From the NCBI GenBank assembly GCA_034401795.1, contig CM067360.1:122155430-122219429 (forward strand): 64,000 nucleotides of DNA, read 5' to 3'. Source of the DNA: Chaetoderma sp. LZ-2023a (lineage: Eukaryota > Mollusca > Caudofoveata > Chaetodermatida > Chaetodermatidae). The translations under genes were made by a program, and so were the position numbers. Under the pieces are notes generated by a model. That model searched no databases. It had not been told where the DNA came from and was given only the letters and a program-made list of their open reading frames with translations. Shown one piece after another: positions 34,623-47,519 of the stretch. Every line of letters begins with the position of its first letter. Position 1 is the stretch's first letter.

Positions 34623-34852
34623 CTTCTACATCGAATAATACTTACCAGATGTACTATTATGATAATATCAATTATCTAGTATAGCTCAAAATAACCAATC
34701 AAAATTCAGCACTCTCCATGGTCCTGCCCATCTAGTCTATCTCAAGCCCATCTAGTCTAGCTCAAAATAAACAATCAAAATTTTGCAGTCTCCATGGTCC
34801 TGCCCATACTGTGTCCAGGAATTACCATAAACCCCAGGTACAGTCAGATTCC
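34623..34852 (+). repeat. Left inverted terminal repeat of the DIRS fossil, with internal duplication
   Basis: This is the inverted counterpart of 43935-44120. The block running from the ctagtctagctcaaaataa motif to tggtcctgcccat occurs twice on this side, about 80-100 bp apart, but once on the right side. A local tandem duplication therefore happened in the left repeat. Confidence 0.82.
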
Positions 34853-35146
34853 TCTATTTTGCGGAAAACATCTAACATGTTTTTTGTCAGCTCTTAAATT
34901 TACGAAAAATTTGTAGCGTTTTGTTTTGGTTTGGCATATCTATGCACTCAGTTCAAGTCGATTCTTTAGCTCTGCCTTTATTGTCGAGGGTGTTTTTAGC
35001 GATCGGTCATGTCGGTGTTATTGTTCTTGGATTTATTAATATTATTAGTGTCGGAGTTGTGTTTTAAAAAATGTTCATGTTAGTTTTTAAAATTAATCCT
35101 GCTGATAGCCTTGATTAACGTTAATTTAAGAGAAAGTCAATGTTTT

Positions 35147-36655
35147 TAGCTCATCTGGTCTGAAAGGCCAAGTGAGCTTATCCTGTGGTGACCATCCGTC
35201 GTACGTCCGTCAATTTTTCCTTTAAACAACTTCTCAAGAACTACTCGGCCGATTTCAATTATATTTGCCAGGAAGCATATGATTAGGAGGAACTAAGGGC
35301 CATTAAAGTTTGTTCAAGGGAAGTTGATCCATCAAAAAACATGGCTGTCGTGGCCTAATCAAAATGGACTATGTTTGCTGGCCATATTGGATTTTTTTAT
35401 TTTGATGGCTTTTGAGGCCAAAATTGTTTTTATATATGTTTTTGGGTATTCTGGTCTCAAATTTGCCATTTTCAAATATGTCTGTTGGCCATCCTGGATC
35501 ATTCTCCTGCCAAAAGCTCCCGTACTAAAGCAATGGGAAATTTAAAATGTCTTCTCGAGAACCACTGGGCCGATTTCAATTTTACTTTTCAATTATATTT
35601 GGCAGGAACAATCCTTAGCACAGAGATTTAAGTTTCTTCAAATGAAGCAGGTCGGCCAATTTGGTTGGCGGCCATCTTGGATTTTTAGAAATACATTTTA
35701 AAATCTTCTGAAACCGCTTGGCACATCGATCCAAAACTCATTATTTATGATTTATGCCAACAGCTGAAAACAAGTTTGTTCAAGAGAACTTGATTAGCCA
35801 AATAGTTTGGTGGCCATCTTGGATGACTTAGTTTTTCAGAAGACGACCTCCAGTTCTAACCGCTGAAAGGATCAGGCTGAAATTTAGGAGATTTGATTAG
35901 GGATGAAGGGCCATTAAAGTTTGTTCACGGGAAGTTGATCCATCAAAAAATATTGTTGCCGTGGGCCAATCAAAATGTATTAGTTTTGGTGGCCATATTG
36001 AATTTTTTTATTTTGACAAATTTTGAAGGCGAAATTGGTTTTATATATGTTTTTGGGTATTCTGATTTCAAATTTGCCATTTTCGAAACTCGGATAAACG
36101 GTTTATGGCCATCATGGAGTAATTTTCCAACCAGAAACTCCCATGTGCTAAAGCAATAGGAAATTTCAAGTATATTTGTCAGAAAGCATACTTAGGGCAT
36201 AGAGTTTGTTCAAATGATGTTGGTCAGTAATTTGCCTGGCGACCATCTTGGATTTTTGAAATGCCTTTAAAAATCTTCTTATCAGAATCCACATAGGGGT
36301 TGATTCAAAAGTCATATGACAGGTTATCGAGGGAACCAGGTGAGCCAAGTTTGTTCAATGGAACTTGATTGCCTAACGCTTTAGCAGTCATCTTGGATGA
36401 CCTGGTTTTCATGAAAACGACTTCGTCTCCAGAATCGGTGAATGGATTGGGCCGAAATTTGAGAGATATGATTAGGGACTAAGGGCCATTATTAAGGTTT
36501 GTTCAAAAGAAGTTGATACATAAAGAAACATAGCCTCTGTTTTCTTGTTACAATTCTGCTCAACTCCTTAGGGTTCTACTTATTGTTGATGGCCTTTCTA
36601 TTTGAAATGTCTATGCTGCAGGTGAGCGATACAGGCCTCTTGGGGCCTCTTGTTT
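35147..36655 (+). mobile_element. 'ttagctcatctgg...cttgtt' repeat inserted in the DIRS fossil
   Basis: The repeat begins ttagctcatctggtctgaaaggccaagtg and ends with the stem-rich caggcctcttggggcctcttgtt. A second copy of the family is at 8522-9597. The interior consists of two or three diverged tandem units of about 350-550 bp ('gccatcttggat...ttgttcaa'). No coding capacity is seen. A 3' hairpin followed by cttg and the lack of TIRs are compatible with a non-autonomous Helitron-like element, but that is inference. Confidence 0.7.
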
Positions 36656-39600
36656 TGTAATCAATGATTATAATCAAGCTAATGTGCATTTGTTCTCGAT
36701 TCATGTTACCATGTTCAGCGTTTTAATACTTTGCTCTGTGATCGCAGAAAGTGAAGGGACAGGGCAAAGCACCTCCGGATATTCTTTGTTCAAACTGTAA
36801 TCGCTTCACGAAGCAGAAGTTTGCTGGCCATCACTGCATCGGCTGTGCCTGGTGTAAGGTTGGATGGAGCCCCTTGCGACATGTGTAAGTGGTCGTCTTC
36901 TGGCAGAGTTCGACAATGATAAGCGTGCACGGTTAGAGAGAATAGCGAAGGACAAGACGACACGTGCTGATCAGGCCTCAATCAAGGGAATGGGGGAGCT
37001 CAACGAGCATATGGATTCGGCCTTGGGCATCTGGGAAGTCCAGTTTAGGACAAGTTTGAATCCTTCCAGTCCATGGTTCCGCAGATTCAGCCATGTGCAA
37101 GACAACCAGTCTGTGTTCCAGCCAGGCTTGCGGAGGAACATGCACCCGGCCCTTCTCCCATGATAATAGTAGCGGATGCAATCCAGGTTCCCGTCGGGTT
37201 CATTGGATTGTGTTGAGACCATGTTCGTGGATTCCCTGGACACTGGTGCATCATGCAGCCGAATCACAGACCACTTTCCAATTGGAAGCAGGGTCCAAGT
37301 TTCTTAACAGGGATTATTGGCAACCTTTTCATCCAAGGGTGAGAAGGAGGACGAGAATGGTAGTCCCTTGATAGATGAATCCTCGTTCTGCTCAGAAGCT
37401 GAGTGGGTGCAGGTTCTTGCCTGGATGTCTGACCATCTCGGGTTGGCATCAGAACAAGGGTCTCGGCGAGATCCGGCAATGGAGCAGATGTCTCAGCGTG
37501 CAGCTAGCGCTCTGTTCAGTGGTTCTTCAGTCATTAGACTTCTGATATGTTGGAAGTCGCTGCGTATCGTCTGGTTCAGCCAGAGTATTCACTACTGAAG
37601 GCCCCCAAAGGTATCAGGAGTAGGGTCTGCATTCCGGAGCTGGCCTATCATCAATTTGCTCACGTTCCTCGCTTGTCAGTGAAGGAGCATGAGGTTTTTG
37701 AATAGGCCATTAGCTAGGAAGTCCAAGTGTCATTCTCGTCCTTTGTTTCTCAAGCTTTCGCTCATTAAGGATGTGTCAAGAATGGCCATGGCCCCATTGT
37801 CATACGGCTGTACCGTCCTACAGGGGATGCTGACCTGTGTAGCGGAAGGTGGGCCAGTGCCTAAGGCTGCTTCAGGAATTGTCCGGGACTCCATGCGCCT
37901 ATCCCAAGATTGCCTGGCCGGGATAATCACCAGAACATTGGCTGAACAAAGGAGGATGGTTCTCGATTGCATACAACCAGGACCAGAAATGAGGGCTGCT
38001 TGTCTTCTGCGCCCTGCATTGGTCCAGACTTGTTTGGCGGATTGGTAAGGCAAGCTCTCCAATGTAACATCAATGGTTGCTGAGCAAGAAGTAGTCGGCA
38101 AGTCGTGGAAGTCGACGAAAAGGACACAGCCACAGCAGTCCTACAGGCAGCATCATCAAGATTGACAGCGGCAGAGATCGCCCTTCCATACGTCTGGCCA
38201 TGATGCCCATCAGGCATCCAGTTCGCAGTGACCTGGTCAGTCATCGTCATTTAAGGCTTCTAATAAGAGGCCGTATGACGATGACAGGAAGGGTGGCGAC
38301 TTCGATTCGGTTATCGTAAAGATAACAGTGGTGGTGGTTCTGGGCCATCATATGCCAAGAAGCTGCGGGTGGTGGGGTGTGTGTGTGTGGTCCTGATGGG
38401 TTTCCGGTGAGACCTGTACCGGTGGTGCCAGGGATGTCGGGAGTCGTGAGTCTTCACCAAAATGAATTGCCATCTTGTCGGGCAACATCGACCGTGAATA
38501 GGAGGCAGACTTCAGATGTTCTCAAACCATTTAGCAAGACTTTAGTCTGTCATTGGTTAATAAATAGATACAAACCGGACTGGCTCATCCGAGAATTGTT
38601 TGTTCCATTAACTACGACCCCTGTCTGGACTCCCATTCCAAAGGAGACCGATCGTTTAGAGGTCACTCGCACAGAAATTGAAGATCTTCAGAAGAAAGCG
38701 ATTCATTTAGTCCGTAATGAATTCTCCCAGGGCTTCTACTCAATGATTTTCTTTGTCCCGAAATGCACAGACGGTTGGAGACCAATTCTCAAGCTCAGCC
38801 GCTGAACAAGTTTATTCTGTCGCCAAAATTTCAGATGGAAACTGTAGCAGTGGTAATGACAGGTTTGAGGAAGGGCATGTGGGCAGTGTCGATAGATCTG
38901 AAGGATGCTTATTTTCATATTCCGATGTCAATTCCTTTTCAGAAGTATCTGCAGTTTGTGTTCCAAGACAATGTCTGGGAATTCAATGCGTTAGCGTTCA
39001 GCATGGCCACAGCTCCCAGCGTCTTCACCAAAGTGGTTCTCGAAACATAGCTGTTCATACTTACATAGACGACTGGCTGCTGAATGCGGAGAATCCTGTC
39101 ATTCTGTGCAACAATCTGAAGGTTGTCCGTGCCTTATTAAAGGATCTAGGATGGATTATCAATCTAGAGAAATCAGAGCTGACTCCATCCCAGGAATCTG
39201 TTTATCTGGGAATTCTGTTCAATCTCAGGGATGGTATGGTATGGCTTTTCCAGCGGAGAGCAGATTCCAGAGTCTTCAAGCAGTTTTGGGGTCAATTTCT
39301 CTAGGAGCCTATCTGATGGTGCGTCAGCTTCTCAGAATACTTGGTTTGCTAGTATCTCTGGAGAAGGTGGTGCAGGGTATATATTGTTCTTCACTCATGA
39401 TTGGATAGTTTTCATGCGCATTACCGTAGTGGCCAATAGAAAGGCAGTAGCGGTATGTATAGAGGAAGTGTTCCAAACGCAATAACATTTGTAATGACGT
39501 ATTTCCATGATGTAGTGTCACAAATAATCTGATTGGTTCTGATCGGAAATGCCCATCAGGGAATCAAAATTTATCAATGAAATATTACTACCAGTAGTAG

Positions 39601-39670
39601 AATCATAGGCTGTTACCGATTGGGAATTACAAACGCTGTTTAAAACACAAAAACGGGTTGGATCACGGAA

Positions 39671-40782
39671 TACCATATTTCGCTTAATAATAGCCTAGGC
39701 TTCTATTAGGACAAGAGGTGTTCAATTTCCAACCAAACATCTCTGAGAAAGGGGGTGGACTTATATTACAGTTTTCCCAAAAAAGTTCTAAAATTGATAC
39801 CACGGAAATTCAACGTATTTTCTCCCGTAAAGATTTCCACCGCCTACGTTTAATGTATACCTCAAAACATCACCGGGGAAGTGAAATTATTTGATTTGAG
39901 CGCCTAAATATTGCGTATCCTTTAATAAAGCTCGTTTATTACATCAAAATTAATCCACAATTTGATATAAAATGGCGTCGCGAAAAAATACAAATCACGT
40001 GATTTGCCTCCAATTGAAGAGTTTATTTTAGAGCGAGTACTCGGATATAAATATTCTGGAATCAGGGACTCGGAACTCGGGAATATCTGTATATTATCAT
40101 TGCGCGATAGGAACTGAGTATTATCCTGATCTTAAAAAATGGGTACCCGTTTGATAAACTCCCGTTAGCGTATAATATCTCACTTGAACATGGTGCCGCC
40201 CATCTCAAGAACTGCTGGCTCGCCAACTTAAGAAGCCGGCTATATTGTCATTCGTAATAATTCAATTTGGATCATTTAATGTTGTTCAGCGTTACAAAAT
40301 TGATGCACATTTTCTCCCGTGCTTGTTGTTTGGTACATAAATTTGGTCTTAAAATATATTTATAAGTAAGGTATTTAATCACACCAAGACTGTTTTACGC
40401 GCATTTTGACAACAAAAGTGTGGAATAAACTTTATTATATCTTGAACATACGTGGCCTACTACTAGTATTAATCTAATAGGCGGTCGAGATTTGCAAATC
40501 CGAGGCCTGTATTGAGTTCTAGAGGGGCCGGGAATGTATCAGGGCAGAGATCGGTCTGAAGTAAACACACCATGTGACACGATTGTTATTATTATACACG
40601 CTATTCTTACAAATTTGATCTTAAGAAAAATTTTCCTATACAGTCTGCTGAGTTAGGGAGTGGGCTTCTAATACAGAGTTTTGCCATTTTGAAACTGCTA
40701 AGAAATCATTGGAGCTCATATGTCAAAGTTAGGGGGTGGGATTCAATTAGATCATAGGATACTATTAAGCGGAATACGGGTA
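39671..40782. mobile_element. 1.1-kb TIR element inserted in the DIRS fossil
   Basis: The left end, taccatatttcgcttaataa, and the right end, the complement of tacccgtattccgcttaata, form terminal inverted repeats of roughly 25-30 bp or more. No protein is recognisable. The part at 39866-40003 is related to the interior of the hAT MITE at 6596-7739 (shared 'caaatcacgtgat' and 'gaagtgaaattat' blocks), so a module has been shared or captured. The class is not determined. Confidence 0.68.
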
Positions 40783-43700
40783 CACTAAATTAACAAGTTT
40801 ATAAATACAATTATTCTGCCCTATAAACAAACCGAAACCTTACTGTCAATTCCGATCACGAGTAATAGGTGCCAGTTGGGATAAGTTTAGATCGTCTCTC
40901 TCGTGCTGGAGTAGTGCCAAAATATCAATAGTTTTACTCGGGTAGGTACTTTCGCCAACAGGAGGACAGTCTAAAGTACCTTGACTGAGTAGCTATCAAT
41001 GTGATGGCCTAAATTCGCCCTTAAGGAAACGCGCACTATGATCACGTGAGCTAGACAGTCATTTATTTACGACGCAAATTGGAGATTTTATTTAAATTTT
41101 ATGCAAACAGGAAATGGTTTAGCGATATATAGCATCTATGTTAGTGATTTTGAGGCAAAATATATTGGAAGGTAGGTCTCTTTTCGTATCTCATAGTAGA
41201 GATGCATTAAAAATGTCTTTAAATTGCTAACAACGCGATTTTCACAAGCTAACAGTGTCATGAAAATATCACACATTGGGGAAAAAAAAAATTATTTTGT
41301 TGCCGGCCAGGTCATACAGGCCAAAAGATTCACCCGGGCGGTTTACCGGAAACAAAAACTATTTTTATTTTGGCCTCAGACCTAGGTCGATTCAGATGTA
41401 TTTATTGTCATTCTGGTCTCAGCGAATGGATCTGTTGTCTCTGAGGATTCCAGTGAAAGAACCATTGATATTCCACCTTCAGTGGTGGTTATCAGAACAG
41501 AATCTCCTACGACATGTTCCACTACAGCCTCCTCAGCCGCAGATTCCATTTTCACGGACACATCTGTGAGGGGTTGGGAGCAGTAATGGATGATTTGTCA
41601 GGGGAATGGGATCGGACAAATGTGCAGGAAACACATAAACGCTCTCAAACTATTAGCGGTAGCAATAGCATTTCGAAAATTGGAGAACTTAATCCGAGAC
41701 AAGATAGTCCTAATAAGGACAGACAACTCCACAGTGGTGTCCTATTTGAACCGCCATGGCAGGAAAATGTAGCCAGAGTTGTGTATGACAATATGAAATC
41801 TGCTGTGGTGTCTAGAGAGGAATATAATTCTTCGGGCAGCACACATTCCTGGAAGATTGAACATCCTAGTGGATGCCTTCAGTCGGAGGACGGTTTGCCG
41901 TCCGATGGAATGGCAGCTCAATCAGTTGGTAGCAGCAGTTCTACTCAAGCATTGCGGCAAACCAAATGTAGACTTGTTTGCGATGAAAGGAAACGCAAAG
42001 ATGGTCACATACATGTCTCCGATCCCAGATCTGCTAGCTCTAGCAGTAGATGCACTGGTGATAAGTTGGAGTTGATTGCTCCTCATTGGCCAGGCTGATC
42101 ATGATCTACGGATCTGCTGGAGCTTCTGGTCTGCATTCCACTCCCTCTTCCAGACAGAAGGGACTTGATTTCTCAGAATAGAGGTTTGGATCACCACGAC
42201 AAACCGGAAATGTTGAAATTGACTGCATGGATGTTATCGAACAGCGAGCAATTGAGTGACTTTTCTGACCAATCAGTGAATTTTGTCGCTTCAGCCAAAA
42301 GGAAGGGCGTCAACCACCAGAACATATAATTATCGAATGAACAAATTTGCAGAGTAGTGCAAGGGAAGAAATCCCTTTTCTGCAACCGTTCAACACATAG
42401 CAGATTTTATCTGTCATTTATACGAGGATGACAAACTTGTACCTTCAACCCTAGCAATGTATAAGTCTGCATTAGCTTCAGTCGTTCCCAGTCTGGCTAT
42501 CATAGGAGGTTATAAAAGGAATGAGCACTGCGACCTAGACAGCCTTTGTCTATTCCTGCTTGGAACCTATCGCTTGTCCTTCAGGTTCTAGGGCATGCTC
42601 CTTTTGAGCCTATAAGATTATAGATCTTACGTCAGTTTTCTTGATTGCAGCAGCGTCGGCGAGAAGGAGAAGTTTAAGACTTCTACCGCATCTTTGCTTT
42701 TTAGCAAAGAATCGGTCACTTAAACACCGAATCAATTTTCAGGACACCGGATCGATTTTCCGAGTCTAGTCAGACATGATCCAAGCTCTTCTGCGTGGTG
42801 TCCTGTCAGATGTCTGAAGATGTACAAGAAACGTACAGAGGAGTGGAGAGACAAACTAAAATTCCTTTGACGTTGTTTCAAGACTCCTCATCTTCTCGCC
42901 CTAAAAGATACTATTTCTCGATGGATAGTCGATGCTATTCAGATGTCGCATAAAATCTCAACAGGAAAGCAAATTAGTCACGCGAACACCCATCAAGTCT
43001 GAGCACTAGCAGCAGCATCGGCCCTTTATAAGGGTGTCTCATTAGAGGAGGTGATGTCTGTAGCACAGTAGTATGCCGAGTCATCACCTACTGATTTCTA
43101 GCTTCGCGATATCTCTAGCGCGCTTAATTCAGTCGGCGTCGCAAATTTGTCAAATCTTAATTAAGGCACATCCGACCTTTCTTAACCTATACATCGCAAG
43201 GGATTCAACAAGGCACTGACGCAGGGGATGGATATTACCAGTAAACAACCGTGGATGGGCGAGCTCCTGGGATGAATACAGAGGACAAGCACTCATAATG
43301 GTGACTTTCCTAGCTTCAGTGACTAATTCATGTTTTTTTCACTTGCAGTCGAATTATCAGACTTCTAAGTGGAATTTCTGATTCTTGAGTATACTTATTC
43401 ATTATGAACAGACTCATTCCAATTTGAAAATCTAATCAGATTATTGATAGTATTTTCATAATTTAGAAGTTGTAGTAGCTTCTTTGCACTCTCCTGGACT
43501 GCCCTAGCCAAGACGTAGGGCTGACACAGGTCTAGTGGGTGTTGCTTCCCTTTGACAGCCCTCATTATTTGTGCTGACAAATGAGGGGGAGTGCAGTCTA
43601 GACCATGGAAGTTTTGCACTCTGTGAGTCAGATGGCGGAACCCAAGCATGTGCTGGGGTTTTCAGTCTCTTCACAAGCCTTCTCTTTGGCTGGTAGATGA

Positions 43701-43934
43701 GAGCTGTTTCGAGCCTCACCGCCGTCCACCGGAATTCTTGGCTGTCGAAATCCGGAGTTTATCATAATAGTACATCTGGTAAGTATTTTTCGATGTAGAA
43801 TCATAAAAGCATCCGCTTTTGTTTCTACGAGAATTATTAGTACTTACCAGATGTGCTATGGCCTGCCTCAGCTGCCCGGCTGAGGTGAGGCTGAGCTGTT
43901 TTCGCTGTTTTGTCTAGGCAAATACATGACGAAT

Positions 43935-44120
43935 CTGACTGTACTCGGGAATTGGCCCGGTACCTGGGGCTTATGGTAATTCCCGGACACAGTATGGGCA
44001 GGACCATGGAGAGTGCAGAGTTTTGATTGTTTATTTTGAGCTAGACTAGATAATAGACATTATCATAATAGTACATCTGGTAAGTATTAATAATTCTGGT
44101 AGAAACAAAAGCTGATGCTT
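43935..44120 (-). repeat. Right inverted terminal repeat of the DIRS fossil
   Basis: The reverse complement matches the left terminal repeat at 34623-34852, including the block around the acttaccagatgtactatta motif. The first part of this end is also repeated just inside, at 43765-43860. Confidence 0.82.
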
Positions 44121-44171
44121 TTTTCAAACACCTACTGGCTGTTTGCTCTATATATGTGATAAAACCGGCTG

Positions 44172-44380
44172 CTGACGTGGTCTTGCAGAATGGATATTTA
44201 CAGGGCAAGAGAAGACTATTTTTGAAAACTTACCAATTGAATGACTGTCTCTGTAACAGAGCCAGTCATTCCAGTGGTAAATTTTCAAAGGTAGTTCTCT
44301 CTTGCCTTGCAAATGGACATTCAGAATGGAAACATTTAGATTTTCTCAACCGAATTTGACCAGGGTTAAAGTATCAATAC
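44172..44380. mobile_element. Family-C palindromic MITE
   Basis: The core gtctctgtaacagagcc lies near 44250, with arms 'aagagaagactatttttgaa' and 'ttttcaaaggtagttctctc'. It lies just outside the right end of the DIRS fossil. Confidence 0.8.
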
Positions 44381-44479
44381 CAGAATTCATAATAGCATTA
44401 CGGAAAATCAAAATTTATTGATCGCACTATGTTACTCGTACTGATAGACGTTAAATACTGTTTTTCTATTAGCATAACA

Positions 44480-45700
44480 GGTCAGCTTTAAACCTTTGTA
44501 TGCGGTTGTCTTTGGAGAACTTTTGATGGCACATGATGATTTTGATGTCATAAGATCATTGGTCAATGTACTCTGGGGGTTCTTTTAACGTTAATTTTTG
44601 TTTCGCCGGCAAAGCAGAGATTGTATCACTTCTCCGATGGCTTTGCAAAACTTCTCGGCGTATATTTCAGGATTGGTTAATCCTATGGCAACTCAGCTTG
44701 CCTATGTGGTTGCCTATGCTACTAAGAGGTAGCATGATAATAATGAGGTCAAAGATCAAGCTGTCTGTGACCTTGATACAAAACTGTTTTTTAAACGTTA
44801 GGTCTTTGCATTTAGCAGAACTTTTCATCTTATATTTCAGGATTGGTTAAATCCTATTGGAAGTAAACTTGGATACATGGTTACCTATGGTGTTAAGATA
44901 CTGGAAGCTGAGATTGAGGTCACAATGTCCAAGGTTAAGGTCACTGACTTACAAAACTTGGATATATTTTAACGTTAAATTTTTGTTGCTTTGCCATACT
45001 TATCAGCCTATGCTTCAGGATTGCTTTAACCTAATGGACCACAACTTGGATTCATTGTCATTGTTACTTATGCCACAAGGATGCAGGTTGATTACAGATG
45101 TCAAAGATCAAGGACATTCTGACCCCTATGAAACTTATTTTTGAACTTAAAGTTTTTGTCTTTAGAAAATGTTATCGTGTTATATTTCGGGATTGCTTAG
45201 CGCCAATGGAACACAACATGGGTACATGGAGGTCAGCAGGTCAAAGGTCATGGTCATTCTGCCCTTACTATTTGAAATCTGTTTTTCCATTTATCAAATC
45301 ATTTACATTGAGATTTGAGAATTACTTAATACTACCAGAACTAAACTTGGACACATGGTTCCCTATAAGGAAGCTACCTGCTGATAGTGACATGACTATG
45401 TCCAAGGTCAAGGTCTGTCTGACATTGCAATTTGACCTCTGCTTTTTCATTGTTATGTTTTCCATTTATCAAATTACTACGTGGATAGTGTGAGTGGCTT
45501 GGAGCCTGACATTTTTGGTAGAAAAAAGGCTGAATGTGTTTTCATTTACACTAGCTGGTTACATTTTATGTTAGGAAGTAGCATGATAACGTTGAAGTCA
45601 CAAGGTTAAAGTCCGGCGAGCCATTTAATTCCCTTTAATCCCTGTTTGTGGTTTTTAACTTGCCTCACTAGAATGGCCAAATGATCTTATGCCATTGGGA
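44480..45700. repeat. Tandem-array repeat, ~160-bp units
   Basis: About six to seven diverged units contain 'atttcaggattggttaatcc', 'ggtcaaagatcaag' or 'tccaaggtcaaggt', and 'tttgacct'. The frames of 94-131 codons here follow the period and show no domains. Exon 5 of the host gene lies about 130 bp downstream. Confidence 0.75.
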
Positions 45701-45830
45701 CCATCAATCCATTGTCCATCAACGTTTGCCTTTCACGAAGGCTGATCCATGAATTACTAGTGTTGTTGTGGGTTCGTGTGTTTGGTAATTATTTGGTTAA
45801 TGTTCCATCCCTTTGTTGCTTGTATCCTAG

Positions 45831-45962
45831 TGACTGCGCTGAAGCATTGGCTCAACAGAAGCGTGATTTTGCACAGCATGTTGAGAAAGCCCTGGGTGCC
45901 GAGGCATTGCAGGCGCTAGTGCAATCAGGATTTGAATTACCAATAGATGATCAGGGCAAGAG
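45831..45962 (+). CDS. GOLM1: GOLM1-like gene, coding exon 5
   Basis: The acceptor is tgtatcctag|T and the donor is GGCAAGAG|gtgaga. The exon completes a Thr codon (AC|T), adds 43 codons (DCAEALAQQKRDFAQHVEK...) and leaves phase 2. It ends the coiled coil and begins a more hydrophobic, proline-containing link (FELPIDDQGK). The intron before it is about 16.5 kb long and contains an antisense I-type LINE and a fossil DIRS element. The pattern QCIT-DCAEALAQQKRDF matches the QCINQMKEVKEQCEERIEE region of GOLM1 in spacing and character. Confidence 0.83.
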
Positions 45963-46136
45963 GTGAGAATAAATGATGGGATCCGATCTGTCACTCAAGT
46001 ATCTAACGTCATAATCAAGTACGCCAGTAGTTAGCTGACTTCAGAATCATAATGGCATTTGATAGTATCACAAAAATCGAAACGTCTTTGTGAGGTAGAT
46101 AAATTGTGTCTGATGGATTTAAAATTTAACAAACAT

Positions 46137-46214
46137 TCTGTTGAATATTTTGAAACTAATTTGACTGGAAATCAATTTGACTGGGAGTCAAATTAGGGTC
46201 AAAATATTCAACAA
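46137..46214. mobile_element. Family-B hairpin MITE
   Basis: 'ttgaatattttgaaactaat' and 'agtcaaattagggtcaaaat' arms, with a short loop. Confidence 0.8.
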
Positions 46215-46385
46215 CTTTCCTACAGTATGGAGTAATATACATATGGTATAAGCGCATATTTATTTTTTGAGGATGGGGTGGGTGGGGGGGGGGGGTAGGT
46301 GCTGGGGAACTTGGTTATTTTCAGATGTTTCCAGATAATAGAGCTGTATAAGCTTCCATTAATAATACAAGGATACATTTCCAGC

Positions 46386-46790
46386 TAGGCTTGGGTTGAG
46401 TTGGACAGTGCGGTTTGGCTTATGTGACCATATATCGGTTTTGCTATCAGTTTTCATATCGGTTTTAGCCGAATATTAGTTTTAGGAGTGACTTCTGTTT
46501 GGTAAATTTCAATAAAAAGTTGAAATCCTGTTGCCAGGATGCTTAGAAAATTATCGTTAATAACACGAAAATAATAAAAACACATTTCTCAGTATAAATT
46601 CTTGGCGCTTGACACCTTGGCTTAATGCGTCCATCATATGGGAGTGAAATTATGATATTAGACAACCTAAATATTGCGTATGCTGTTATAATCATTGACT
46701 CATTCATTGTATATCACATAAGAAATTAATCCAAAAATTTGACATTTCATGTAGTCTTTGTGAAAATATACAAATCACGTGATATTAGGA
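46386..46790. repeat. Copy of the hAT-MITE interior without its ends
   Basis: The sequence from 'cttgggttgagttggac' to 'caaatcacgtgatattag' matches 6706-7070 inside the 1.1-kb hAT MITE almost throughout. The terminal taggcttgcacgat repeat and the second half of the inner palindrome are missing here. It may be an independent element or a fragment. Confidence 0.72.
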
Positions 46791-46859
46791 ATGCGCTAAG
46801 TTTCCATAATTAGAGCGAGAGTCAGCCAGTGATTTGGACTTGTAACAATGTATTATTAG

Positions 46860-47400
46860 TCCCCTACTGGTAAAAGTGGGGGGTGGGGGTGGGGGTGATG
46901 GTGGCGGGAGGAGACTATAGGTTTGCACTCCATCTGTCCGTCCGCCTGTCGCAGTTGGTTTAACCACACTTTTTTTCGCAGTCCTTCAGGTATACAACTG
47001 AGTATTGGTACATTGCTTTATTATGAGAAGTTACAGACCAAGTTCGAGTTTCACGTGTATGCATCAATTTTTTATGGAGTTATGCCCCCCCCCCCCCCCT
47101 CCCCTTTCGACTTAAGAAATACGAAAAATATCAGCTTTCCTCACTTTTTTCGCGCTCCTTCAAGATAATTAAGGGAAAATCAGTGCGTCGCTTTAATATC
47201 AGGCATTAGAGCAAGTTCGAGTTTCAGACATTTTCATCAATTTTTCATGGAGTTAATGCCCCCTTTTCGTCTTAAAATATTAGTTTTCCACACTTTTTCG
47301 CAGTCCTTGAGGGTATTCAACTAAGAATTGCTTTATTATGAGAAGTTACAGACCAAGTTCAAGTTTCACGTGTATGCATCAATTTTTTATTGCATGTGGA
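46860..47400. repeat. Tandem repeat, ~170-bp units, with C/G homopolymers
   Basis: Three units share 'acactttttcgcagtccttc', 'gagaagttacagaccaagtt' and 'atgcatcaattttttatgg'. It opens with a g-rich tcccctactggtaaaagtgggg hairpin. A C run is at about 47086-47099. Confidence 0.78.
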
Positions 47401-47426
47401 ATTATTACGCATTATTTCTTGCTCGT

Positions 47427-47476
47427 TAAGCCTTAGCACTCTGATGTAAAAAAGTTAAATTTCCAAATTAAATGAA
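47427..47476. mobile_element. Family-D MITE, left-end stub
   Basis: 'gttaagccttagcactctgatg' and 'atttccaaattaaatgaaac' match the first 50 bp of family D. The rest is replaced by unrelated DNA and the C run before the RTE-type LINE. Confidence 0.62.
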
Positions 47477-47519
47477 ACTGCCCCATTGAAATCTGTGCTG
47501 GAACGTTCCACAAGACCAA

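Larger units (their letters stand above)
34623..44120 (+). mobile_element. DIRS-type (tyrosine-recombinase) retroelement fossil with nested insertions
   Basis: Inverted terminal repeats are seen at about 34623-34852 and 43935-44120, sharing 'acttaccagatgtactatta', 'tccatggtcctgcccat' and 'gaattaccataa'-type blocks. A further copy of the outer end lies at about 43765-43860, which fits the internal complementary region of DIRS elements. Parts in order: a gag-like region with a Cys/His cluster (about 36750-37700), reverse transcriptase of DIRS type (about 38400-39250, IDLKDAYFHIPMS and YIDDWLL), RNase H-like region (about 41400-42080) and the expected recombinase zone (about 42100-43150, little recognisable). 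It is an old, inactive fossil with many breaks. It is interrupted by a 1.5-kb repeat (35147-36655) and a 1.1-kb TIR element (39671-40782). Confidence 0.85.

Noticed and set aside
36790-38250. Several 60-123-codon frames on both strands
   Set aside because: They are parts or shadows of the DIRS fossil, not host genes.
44566-45493. Frames of 94, 95 and 131 codons
   Set aside because: They track the ~160-bp tandem repeat and share its repeating peptides. They are not a gene.
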